DNA of 5,442 bases from Methylophilaceae bacterium (GTDB lineage Bacteria > Pseudomonadota > Gammaproteobacteria > Burkholderiales > Methylophilaceae). How positions within the stretch are numbered: the first letter of the stretch is position 1; the number at the start of each line of letters is the position of its first letter. Below the pieces are notes generated by a model that ran no database searches, was not told the DNA's origin, and saw nothing but the letters and a program-made list of their open reading frames with translations. Positions 1 to 5,442 of this stretch are shown here, in pieces. The stretch is taken from the NCBI GenBank assembly GCA_006844635.1, contig SPJO01000004.1, positions 1 through 5,442 on the forward strand, written 5' to 3'. The translations under genes were made by a program, and so were the position numbers.

Positions 1-720
1 TAACACCAGAATGGAAATGTGGCGATTGATGTCTTGGCCTATTGCAGTGTCATTACTGCTGATGGGCTGTGACGGGCCGTAACCCAGTGCGCTTAGGCGT
101 GTTTTTTTCAAGCCATTGTCATTCAATGCGCCAGTAATACTGCTAGCGCGGACCGCAGATAACTCCCAGTTGGAAAAGAAAGCTGCATTTTTAAGATGAA
201 TCGGTGTGTTGTCTGTGTGACCTTCGACCACAATCGCATGCTGGGCATTTAGTAGGGGTGTACTGATGGCGCGCATGATTGCGTTACCTTCTTCCGTTAA
301 GTCGGCTGAGCCATCAGCAAATAATGCTTGATCTAATATAACGAGATGCAAACCGCTGCTATTTTGCATCACTTTTGCTTGTTGTTGATGAATCAGTGGC
401 GCGAGTGTTTGTGCGAGTGTTTGACCTAAAGCAGACATGTCGGTGCGCTCAGCTGTTAGCACTCGTGCTTTGATATCTGTTGGGAGCGCTGGCTGTGCTT
501 GTGTGTGTTGAGGCGCATTAGCTTGGCTGGCATCGCCATCCGTTTTATTGCTGAAGGCTTTGTTGATCGCTTGCGTCAGTTCTTCATGCTGCACTTTTTT
601 AAACGTTGAGACTGAATACATCACGACAAAAAAAGCAAATAGCAAGGTGATGAAGTCAGCATATGAGACTAGCCAGCGTTCTGGATTGTCATCTTCTATT
701 TCTTCGCGCCTTCTAATCAT
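1..720 (-). CDS. motD: Flagellar motor stator protein MotD (MotB family), 3' end beyond window
   Basis: This is the peptidoglycan-anchored stator subunit that pairs with the MotA-type protein encoded just upstream. The frame is open from the ATG at 720 to base 1, giving 240 residues with no stop, so the C-terminus is outside the window. The N-terminus is arginine-rich and cytoplasmic. It is followed by ERWLVSYADFITLLFAFFVV, with the single transmembrane helix at about residues 20-38 carrying Asp22, the expected ion-binding aspartate. Residues 40-57 could be the plug helix, and 60-82 is a Gln/Pro/Ala-rich linker. An OmpA/MotB peptidoglycan-binding domain follows, seen as VEGHTDNTPI (about 164-173), SNWELSAVRA (183-192), GYG (212-214) and NRH (232-234). 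The start follows motC by 4 nt, with AAGGT at 727-731 as ribosome binding site. The N-terminus matches Pseudomonas-type MotD as I remember it. MotB versus MotD naming is less certain than the family. Confidence 0.93.
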   Translation of the reverse strand, partial: MIRRREEIEDDNPERWLVSYADFITLLFAFFVVMYSVSTFKKVQHEELTQAINKAFSNKTDGDASQANAPQHTQAQPALPTDIKARVLTAERTDMSALGQTLAQTLAPLIHQQQAKVMQNSSGLHLVILDQALFADGSADLTEEGNAIMRAISTPLLNAQHAIVVEGHTDNTPIHLKNAAFFSNWELSAVRASSITGALNDNGLKKTRLSALGYGPSQPISSNDTAIGQDINRHISILVL

Positions 721-724
721 GGTC

Positions 725-1465
725 TTACCTTAGATACGCGTCTAAACGCTCTTCGACAAGTTTGGTATTGTCGCCTTTAACAATAGAAACCCAAGCATTC
801 AATAGCATTTCTCGACGCATGAGCTCATGTTGAATATGTGCTTTTAATTTATTGGCGATTGGTAAAAACACCAGATTAGCCAAAGCGACACCATAAATGG
901 TTGCAACAAATGCGATGGCAATACCACTGCCGAGTAAGTTCGGGTCTGATAGATTCTCCATGACATGAATCAAGCCAATCACAGCGCCTAGAATGCCGAT
1001 GGTCGGTGCATAACCGCCAGCAGCGCTCCATATCTTTGCTGCACTGTTTTGTTGTACTTCATAGAAGTGCATATCAATTGCACAGACTTCTCGAATTTTT
1101 TCTGCGTCTGTGCCATCCAGAATCATTTGCAAGCCTTTGCGGATAAAAGGGTCCGACTCTAGTTTTAAGAAGGTGTCAGCGGCAAATACACCTTTTTTTC
1201 GCACTGCCATACTCCAACCAATGGCTCGCTTTGCTAACGATTTTCTATCATCAACAGGAGGGCGCAATACAAGCTTGACCATAACTAAGCCACGTATAAA
1301 TGTGCTGGGTTTGGTTTGCACAAGCACGGCGCCAACCGTGCCAGACAAGACAATCATTAATGCAGCGGGCTGCATTAATGAGGCAACAGTGCCGCCTTCA
1401 ATCGCTTGCCCATATAAAATACCAATGAGGGCAAGTGCAATGCCGGTTAAGCTACCCCAGTCCAC
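725..1465 (-). CDS. motC: Flagellar motor stator protein MotC (MotA family), GTG start
   Basis: This is the inner-membrane ion-channel subunit of the stator; it forms a complex with the MotB-type product of the next gene and pushes on the rotor protein FliG. At 246 residues it fits the short MotC/PomA type. Four hydrophobic segments are visible at about 3-19, 30-50, 152-170 and 181-204, with a large cytoplasmic loop between the second and third. GGYAPTIGILGAVIGLIHVM (150-169) and FVATIYGVALANLVFLPIAN (186-205) are family hallmarks; Pro154 and Pro202 sit where the two functionally important prolines of MotA lie. The loop has the charged RKKG patch near residue 89. The start is GTG: an in-frame TAA at 1475-1477 lies only 12 nt upstream, the next Met is residue 31 (after the first membrane segment), and AAGGAG sits 5 nt before the GTG. 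The first 19 nt overlap the end of fliA. Confidence 0.95.
   Translation of the reverse strand: MDWGSLTGIALALIGILYGQAIEGGTVASLMQPAALMIVLSGTVGAVLVQTKPSTFIRGLVMVKLVLRPPVDDRKSLAKRAIGWSMAVRKKGVFAADTFLKLESDPFIRKGLQMILDGTDAEKIREVCAIDMHFYEVQQNSAAKIWSAAGGYAPTIGILGAVIGLIHVMENLSDPNLLGSGIAIAFVATIYGVALANLVFLPIANKLKAHIQHELMRREMLLNAWVSIVKGDNTKLVEERLDAYLR
727..731 (-). promoter_or_regulatory. Ribosome binding site of motD
   Basis: AAGGT on the minus strand overlaps the last sense codon and stop of motC and lies 6 nt before the motD ATG at 720, consistent with coupled translation of the two stator subunits. Confidence 0.6.
1354..1381. repeat. Perfect 12-bp inverted repeat with 4-nt loop inside motC
   Basis: Arms at 1354-1365 and 1370-1381 are exact reverse complements (TCATTAATGCAG on the plus strand on the left), separated by CGGG. 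The element lies in codons 29-38 of motC, about 85 nt after its start, at the beginning of the second membrane segment, where the encoded LMQPAALM is itself nearly symmetric. There is no T-run after it in the direction of transcription, so it does not look like an intrinsic terminator. It could form a hairpin in the motC message; any function is speculation. Confidence 0.75.
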
Positions 1466-2184
1466 GCTTGCTCCTTAAGGGTTGCACGTAGTCGGCTTGT
1501 CGCTTGGCTGTGTAGCTGGCATACCCGCGATTCGGAAACGCCCATGATGGCACCAATTTCTTTTAAGTTAAGTTCTTGTTCGTAATACAGCCCCATCAAC
1601 ATTTTTTCACGTTCAGGCAACTCTTCAATGGCAACAATGAGTGCTTCTTTAAAATCACTTTCGAGTAAGGCGTCTAAAGGGTTGCCATTTTCATCTTTAA
1701 CGAAGCGATCTAGGAAGTGTTCGCCATTGCCATCGGGGTCATGGAAGTCTTCAAAATACACGAGTTGATGACCACCACAATGGCTGAGTTTTTCGTAATA
1801 CTTTTCTAATGGTAAAGACATGCCATTAGCAACCTCTGTTTCGCTGGGTGCACGTCCCAGTTGTTGCTCTAATTGTGTGATGGTTTTTTCCACATCACGC
1901 ATGCTTTTACGGATGCTGCGTGGCAGCCAGTCTGCATTTCTGAGCTCATCTAACATAGATCCACGAATACGTTGTGCAGCGTAAGTCTCGAATTGTGCAC
2001 CATGGCTGTCTTCATATTTGTTGACAGCATCCAGCAAGCCCATCATGCCAGCTTGAATCAAATCATCCAATTCAACGCTAGGCGGTAACTTTGCTTTCAT
2101 CTGGTAAGCGAGCTTTTTAACCAGCGATGCGTGCTGGTCTAAAAGTGCATCTTTATTATCTGTTTTTCCAGTCATGGTATACAT
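1447..2184 (-). CDS. fliA: RNA polymerase sigma factor for flagellar operons, sigma-28 (FliA)
   Basis: FliA directs RNA polymerase to late flagellar promoters (filament, chemotaxis and motor genes) and is normally held inactive by the anti-sigma factor FlgM until the hook is finished. At 245 residues it has the usual family length (E. coli FliA is about 239). Region 2 spans roughly 16-92, including the very characteristic ELDDLIQAGMMGLLDAVNKY, FETYAAQRIRGSMLDELRNA and DWLPRSIR. Region 3 follows from about 93. Region 4 runs from about 185, with ELPEREKMLMGLYYEQELNL and a helix-turn-helix at about 206-230 (KEIGAIMGVSESRVCQLHSQ). ATG 2184 is preferred over the in-frame ATG at 2175 because AGGAA (2191-2195) is 6 nt from the first and 15 from the second. 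It lies 9 nt after flhG and its 3' end overlaps motC, so the message makes both a regulator and stator parts. Confidence 0.97.
   Translation of the reverse strand: MYTMTGKTDNKDALLDQHASLVKKLAYQMKAKLPPSVELDDLIQAGMMGLLDAVNKYEDSHGAQFETYAAQRIRGSMLDELRNADWLPRSIRKSMRDVEKTITQLEQQLGRAPSETEVANGMSLPLEKYYEKLSHCGGHQLVYFEDFHDPDGNGEHFLDRFVKDENGNPLDALLESDFKEALIVAIEELPEREKMLMGLYYEQELNLKEIGAIMGVSESRVCQLHSQATSRLRATLKEQAWTGVA
1471..1476 (-). promoter_or_regulatory. Ribosome binding site deciding the GTG start of motC
   Basis: AAGGAG on the minus strand is embedded in the fliA codons for Lys-Glu near its C-terminus and lies 5 nt before GTG 1465. An in-frame TAA overlaps it at 1475-1477, so no earlier start is possible and the GTG is the only sensible one. 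Confidence 0.85.
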
Positions 2185-2190
2185 ATCAAA

Positions 2191-2195
2191 TTCCT
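2191..2195 (-). promoter_or_regulatory. Ribosome binding site of fliA
   Basis: AGGAA on the minus strand overlaps the flhG TAG stop and sits 6 nt before ATG 2184. It favours that ATG over the second in-frame ATG three codons later. Confidence 0.65.
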
Positions 2196-3012
2196 ATACG
2201 AAAGAGGCCAATTCAGCTTCTACAGCTTGTGGATATTTATAATTCAAACGTTGCGCTAAAGCCTTAAATGCTTTAGCTGCATGGGTGAGTGGGAATGCAT
2301 CAACAACGGCTCGGCCTAGTTTTCCTGCACGGTTTAGGTGTTGGTCACTAGGTATCGCGCCCATAAATTCCAATTCAACTTGCAAGTAGTTTCTTGCCAC
2401 ATAGGCAATATTTTTGAATGTTGCTGCTGCTTCTTCATCGCTAGCACTGCTAGCAATAATGCCGAATGAGCGTCGGCCCACTTGGCTATATACTTTTTTA
2501 ATCAGTGTGTAGGCTTCTTTAATGGATTCTGGCTCGCAGGTGAGCTGAATCATGATGTCATGTTCGTTGAGTAGCGCTAGCGGTAGTTGATGCTGTTTAT
2601 TTAAATCCGTATCGACGAGCACAACTTCAAATAAGCTAGATAGCTGCTCGAATACTTGGCCGAGGGCATGTTTCTCAGCATCGGATGTTGCGAGCTGATG
2701 CATTTTTTGTGCATGTAGCTTGGTCGCAAGAAAGCCAAACTTAGAACTTTTTACCGATTGGTTGATGCTCAACCGTTGGCTGGCAACATCACTGAGTGCG
2801 GGTAATCCGCTGACACCATATTGCCTGCTATCTACACCAGCTTGCACAACCAATACATCACTATCTTGTAGGCTGAGCGATGCTGCCAAATTAGGGATGA
2901 AACGTTGCTTGTGCTGTTCTGGGATAGCAGAAAGCACGCTCACAATCTTAGGCTGATGGCCTGTCATGATTTGTCTTAATCCTGCAGCCTGATCATGTTG
3001 CATGCTATGCAT
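2194..3012 (-). CDS. flhG: FlhG/FleN family flagellar number regulator with degenerate ATP-binding site
   Basis: FlhG (FleN, YlxH) is a MinD/ParA-type protein that limits flagellar number, antagonises FlhF and, through an N-terminal helix, stimulates FlhF GTPase. Family membership rests on DQAAGLR (residues 7-13), the fold-defining PESIKEAYTLIKKV (161-174), the C-terminal RAGKLGRAVVDAFP (228-241) and the position between flhF and fliA. The 272-residue length is ordinary. The nucleotide site is not: where homologues have the GKGGVGKT-type deviant Walker A, this protein has AIPEQHKQ (29-36) with the flanks (PKIVSVLS, NLAASL) aligned without a gap. The DxD expected after the second strand is QAG (57-59), and the Walker B DTxxG is DTDLN (134-138). 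It is probably a pseudo-ATPase. The start overlaps the flhF end by 8 nt; no good ribosome binding site precedes ATG 3012, and ATG 3003 (Met4) is an alternative. The frame is clean, so this is not an obvious pseudogene. Confidence 0.88.
   Translation of the reverse strand: MHSMQHDQAAGLRQIMTGHQPKIVSVLSAIPEQHKQRFIPNLAASLSLQDSDVLVVQAGVDSRQYGVSGLPALSDVASQRLSINQSVKSSKFGFLATKLHAQKMHQLATSDAEKHALGQVFEQLSSLFEVVLVDTDLNKQHQLPLALLNEHDIMIQLTCEPESIKEAYTLIKKVYSQVGRRSFGIIASSASDEEAAATFKNIAYVARNYLQVELEFMGAIPSDQHLNRAGKLGRAVVDAFPLTHAAKAFKALAQRLNYKYPQAVEAELASFV
2905..2928 (-). other. Degenerate Walker A (P-loop) segment of FlhG
   Basis: Codons 29-36 of flhG encode AIPEQHKQ where MinD-type FlhG proteins carry a glycine-rich P-loop with two lysines and a threonine (GKGGVGKT type). 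All glycines and the threonine are absent, the deviant first lysine is Ile30, and only Lys35 falls at the position of the canonical lysine. The segment keeps the expected length between the first beta strand (KIVSVL) and the following helix (NLAASL), so it is substitution rather than deletion. The family consensus used for comparison is from memory. Confidence 0.8.
2974..2994 (-). other. DQAAGLR motif of FlhG (FlhF-GTPase activating helix)
   Basis: Codons 7-13 of flhG encode DQAAGLR. In studied FlhG proteins the N-terminal DQAxxLR helix docks onto the FlhF GTPase dimer and stimulates GTP hydrolysis. It is intact here although the ATP-binding site of the same protein is eroded. Confidence 0.85.
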
Positions 3013-4354
3013 GGTCTAACTCTAGCTTTCTCGTATTGCTGGCGGTGCGGACGGTGTTGCCCATGACTAATGCTTGATCTTCTTTTGCAAGCTGGAATGG
3101 GCTGTCTTTTGCTATGCCGCGACTAAACGTGCGATGTACCAACTGCCCTTTGTGTGGCAAGTGTAAATCTTCCGGTACGCGCTGACCATTGGTGACGTAA
3201 TGCAGTTTTAGTTTCTCGCGAATCATCACATCCAAAACATTGCCAAGCGTGATGGCTTCATCAATCTTAGTCATCACACAACCACTTAGGCCTTGGCCTT
3301 TGTATGCGTTAATGACGTCAATTAATGTGTCGCCAGTGTTGGTTGCATTGAGACACAATAGTTTTTTGATGTTGTGTTTCTTGTTTGACAACATCGCGAT
3401 TTGCTCAGACACCATTTTGTCGCGCTGGCTGACGCCCACAGTATCAATCAAAATTGTGTGTTTGTTTTTCAGTTCATGAAGCGCAATTTTTAGATCGGCT
3501 TCATCTTTGACCGTGTGTACCATCACGCCAAGGATTTTTCCGTAAATGCGCAGTTGTTCATGACCGCCAATACGATAGGAATCCGTAGTAATTAAACCAA
3601 TCTTATCTGCGCCATGTTTCATTACATGACGGGCTGCCAATTTTGCAGTTGTGGTTGTTTTGCCGACACCGGTTGGGCCAATGATGGCAAAGACACCGCC
3701 TTCATCTAGCAACTCATCATCTTTTGTCATGACGTCAAGGTTTTTCAGTAATACAGATTGCACCCATTTCTTCGCTTCCGCCTCTGTTTGTTTTTCAGGC
3801 AGATTTTCAGCAAGTTGTTTTGATAAGCCTGGGCTAAAGCCTGCGTTTAACATCGCGCTGAGAATCTTAGCTTTTACTGGCTCGCGTTGTTGTGTCGCAC
3901 CCCATGAAATCTCAGTGAGTTGTGACTCGATGATGTTACGCATATTACGAATCTCAGCCATCATGCCAGCCATTTGTGCGTTGACTTCTTTGGCTTGCGC
4001 TTTTGTTTGCGCCAACGTTGCCTCAACCATGTCGTTTTTAGATTCGTTAATGACATCCTCATTAAAGCTAGACTTAGCTGGGCTAGCACTTTCTGTTTGC
4101 ATGCGTTTCTTGAATAGCTCTTCCAGCGTAGAAGTGCGGCTATCTTCAACAACATCAGGGCTCAATGTGACTTCTGTATCTTGGGCCTCATTATCTGTTG
4201 CCATTGCCTCCATGTCTGCTTCACTAAAGGCCATGATTTCATTACCGCCTTTGACTGAACGGTTGGACAGAATCACGGCATCATCGCCGAGAGCCTCGCG
4301 TACTTTTGCGAGTGCTAGTTTTGAATTTTTACCGAAAAAGCGTTTTATATTCAT
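3005..4354 (-). CDS. flhF: Flagellar biosynthesis GTPase FlhF
   Basis: FlhF is an SRP-family GTPase (related to Ffh and FtsY) that acts at the membrane of the cell pole to place the first flagellar parts. At 449 residues it has the expected three-part layout. The N-terminal B domain begins MNIKRFFGKN, with VREALGDDAVILSNR (about 18-32). A variable helical stretch rich in Glu, Ala and Met runs to about 150, followed by an N domain at about 160-215 and the G domain from about 219. GTPase motifs are complete: GPTGVGKT (226-233), DSYRIGGHEQL (258-268), DTVGVSQRD (304-312), TKIDEA (362-367) and the G5-like YVTNGQRVPEDL (386-397). The start overlaps the flhA stop as ATGA, with GGAGGT 5 nt upstream, which is strong evidence for this start and for translational coupling. 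Its stop overlaps the flhG start by 8 nt. Nothing in it looks damaged. Confidence 0.97.
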   Translation of the reverse strand: MNIKRFFGKNSKLALAKVREALGDDAVILSNRSVKGGNEIMAFSEADMEAMATDNEAQDTEVTLSPDVVEDSRTSTLEELFKKRMQTESASPAKSSFNEDVINESKNDMVEATLAQTKAQAKEVNAQMAGMMAEIRNMRNIIESQLTEISWGATQQREPVKAKILSAMLNAGFSPGLSKQLAENLPEKQTEAEAKKWVQSVLLKNLDVMTKDDELLDEGGVFAIIGPTGVGKTTTTAKLAARHVMKHGADKIGLITTDSYRIGGHEQLRIYGKILGVMVHTVKDEADLKIALHELKNKHTILIDTVGVSQRDKMVSEQIAMLSNKKHNIKKLLCLNATNTGDTLIDVINAYKGQGLSGCVMTKIDEAITLGNVLDVMIREKLKLHYVTNGQRVPEDLHLPHKGQLVHRTFSRGIAKDSPFQLAKEDQALVMGNTVRTASNTRKLELDHA

Positions 4355-5442
4355 GCTTGACCTCCAATAAGGTTGGTAACTCTAATCGTTTTGGTATCAG
4401 GTAATTCTTCGTGTGAAAGCACGCGAAGGCGCGGGATTGCGCGACGTAAAAATTTAGATAATGCTTCTCTTAATTGGGCTGGCACCAACAAGACTGGTGA
4501 GACGCCCATTTGTTCTTGCTGTAAAGCAGCAGCTTCTGCTTGGCTAGATAAGCTTTCTGCTAAGCTTGGCTCAATAGCCGCGCCGCCATTGGCGTTGTTT
4601 TGTGTGGCTTGTAACAATAACTGTTCAAGGCTGTTGTCCAAGGCAACAACAGAGATTTCATTGCCAGTAGGAAATAGTTGCTGAACGATGGCTCGGCCTA
4701 GTTTGACGCGAACCAATGCAGTCAGCTCTGTCGTATCTTGGACCTGCGCAGCATGCTCTGATAATGTTTCTACAATTGAGCGCATATCACGGATATGCAC
4801 ACCTTCAGACAATAGGTTTTGCAACACTTTTTGTACTGCAGATAACGGCAATAGTTTTGGTGTTAAATCTTCTACCATTTTTGGTGAATCTTTACTGATA
4901 TGGTCTAGTAATAGTTGGACTTCCTCACGACCCAACAGCTCAGCAGCATGCATCGAAATAATATGGTTTAAGTGCGTGGCGATGACGGTGCCAGCATCAA
5001 CAACGGTATAACCCATGGTTTGTGCTTGATCACGCGTGTCTTCATCAATCCACACAGCAGGTAAACCAAACGCTGGGTCTGTCGTCGTAGGACCCGGTAG
5101 TGTTTGCGTTACGCCGCCTGGATTAATGGCAAGGAATTGACCAAAGTTTGATTCGCCTTCAGCGACTTCTACGCCTTTCAGTGTCACGCGATAGGCACTT
5201 GGTTTTAGCTCTAAATTGTCACGGATATGCACGGTTGGTGCTAAGAACCCAATCTCTTGCGCGAACTTCTTGCGTAAGCCTTTAATGCGTTTGAGTAAGT
5301 CGCCGCCTTGACCTTTGTCTACCAATGGAATCAAACGATAGCCCACTTCTAAACCAATAATATCCACTGGGACAACATCATCCCAACTGGCTTCTTCTGA
5401 TTCTGTTTCTACAGGTGCCTCTTCTTCAACAACAGGCTCTGC
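4351..5442 (-). CDS. flhA: Flagellar export-gate protein FlhA, C-terminal cytoplasmic part (5' end beyond window)
   Basis: FlhA forms the nonameric ring of the flagellar type III export gate; its cytoplasmic domain docks chaperone-substrate complexes. The frame is open from the window edge at 5442 to the TGA at 4351-4353, giving 363 residues, roughly the C-terminal half of a protein usually near 690 residues. The membrane domain is outside. The fragment opens with an acidic linker (many Glu), then SWDD (19-22) and a GLEVGYRLIPLVD segment, as in known FlhA proteins. Further hallmarks are FLAPTVHIRDN (66-76), LPGPTTTDPAFGLPAVWI (115-132), VVDAGTVIATHLNHII (147-162) and VHIRDMRSIVETL (215-227), ending with AIPRLRVLSHEELP and a short tail. 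A GTG at 5365-5367 lies inside the conserved SWDDVVPVDIIGLE stretch, so it is an internal valine, not a start. Confidence 0.97.
   Translation of the reverse strand, partial: AEPVVEEEAPVETESEEASWDDVVPVDIIGLEVGYRLIPLVDKGQGGDLLKRIKGLRKKFAQEIGFLAPTVHIRDNLELKPSAYRVTLKGVEVAEGESNFGQFLAINPGGVTQTLPGPTTTDPAFGLPAVWIDEDTRDQAQTMGYTVVDAGTVIATHLNHIISMHAAELLGREEVQLLLDHISKDSPKMVEDLTPKLLPLSAVQKVLQNLLSEGVHIRDMRSIVETLSEHAAQVQDTTELTALVRVKLGRAIVQQLFPTGNEISVVALDNSLEQLLLQATQNNANGGAAIEPSLAESLSSQAEAAALQQEQMGVSPVLLVPAQLREALSKFLRRAIPRLRVLSHEELPDTKTIRVTNLIGGQA
4360..4365 (-). promoter_or_regulatory. Ribosome binding site of flhF
   Basis: GGAGGT on the minus strand lies inside the last codons of flhA, 5 nt before the flhF ATG. 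It is the strongest Shine-Dalgarno match in the window and, together with the ATGA stop/start overlap, fixes the flhF start. Confidence 0.85.

Noticed and set aside
548..733. A 61-codon plus-strand frame across the motC/motD junction
   Set aside because: Antisense to the motD N-terminus, which has the full transmembrane and Asp22 signature on the other strand.
1328..1343. Sigma-54-like sequence on the minus strand (TGGCACG with GC ten bases after GG)
   Set aside because: The -24 half is good, but the -12 half reads GCGCC rather than TTGCA, and it encodes the conserved Ser-Gly-Thr-Val-Gly-Ala of motC; about 600 nt would separate it from motD. Chance match is more likely.
1110..1478. A 122-codon plus-strand frame opposite motC
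   Set aside because: Antisense to a confidently identified stator gene, with no recognisable protein features.
2440..2454. Two GCTAGC palindromes 3 nt apart in flhG
   Set aside because: Short 6-bp arms encoding an Ala/Ser-rich stretch; no flanking signal to suggest a function.
3961..4155. A 64-codon minus-strand frame inside flhF in another frame
   Set aside because: Lies in the low-complexity variable part of flhF; Lys/Arg/Leu-rich with no family resemblance.
3651..4370. A 239-codon open frame on the plus strand opposite flhF
   Set aside because: It is fully antisense to a gene with complete GTPase motifs; its sequence looks like the complement of the P-loop region and shows no domain or ribosome binding site. 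Shadow frame.
4716..4898. A 60-codon hydrophobic plus-strand frame opposite flhA that could pass for a small membrane protein
   Set aside because: No ribosome binding site upstream, fully inside conserved flhA coding sequence; its hydrophobicity follows from the complement of the flhA codons.
4351..5367. Treating GTG 5367 as the start of a short flhA
   Set aside because: The frame stays open to the window edge, and the conserved SWDDVVPVD segment continues upstream of that codon, so the gene simply extends beyond the window.

Overview
The window is an internal slice of a flagellar operon. Every gene I can support lies on the minus strand. In transcription order (from high to low coordinates) they are flhA (3' part only), flhF, flhG/fleN, fliA, motC (MotA family) and motD (MotB family, 5' part only). 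Coding sequence fills essentially the whole window. The junctions are overlaps or gaps of under 10 bases: flhA/flhF share 4 nt, flhF/flhG share 8 nt, flhG and fliA are 9 nt apart, fliA/motC share 19 nt, and motC and motD are 4 nt apart. No stretch over 300 bases lacks a gene. I see no tRNA, rRNA, CRISPR array, insertion sequence or convincing terminator.

Organism: the order flhA-flhF-flhG-fliA and the paired MotC/MotD-type stator point to a Gram-negative proteobacterium. MotC and MotD resemble, from memory, the Pseudomonas and betaproteobacterial versions. The GC content looks to be in the mid-to-high 40s percent by eye. A betaproteobacterium such as a Methylophilaceae-like lineage would fit, but this is a guess from gene order and protein flavour, not a database result.

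How the genes work together: FlhA is the export-gate subunit of the flagellar type III secretion apparatus; only its cytoplasmic domain is here. FlhF (SRP-type GTPase) and FlhG (MinD/ParA-type) set the site and number of polar flagella. FliA is sigma-28, which switches on late flagellar genes. MotC and MotD form a stator that uses ion flow to turn the rotor. The layout suggests one polycistronic message with translational coupling at most junctions.

The most notable observation is in FlhG. The protein clearly belongs to the family: it has the N-terminal DQAAGLR motif, the conserved PESIKEAY segment and the RAVVDAFP segment. However, its P-loop is replaced without any length change by AIPEQHKQ, the following switch aspartates are lost, and the Walker B glycines are gone. 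It looks like a pseudo-ATPase sitting beside an apparently intact FlhF GTPase. A secondary curiosity is a perfect 12-bp inverted repeat with a 4-nt loop near the 5' end of motC.
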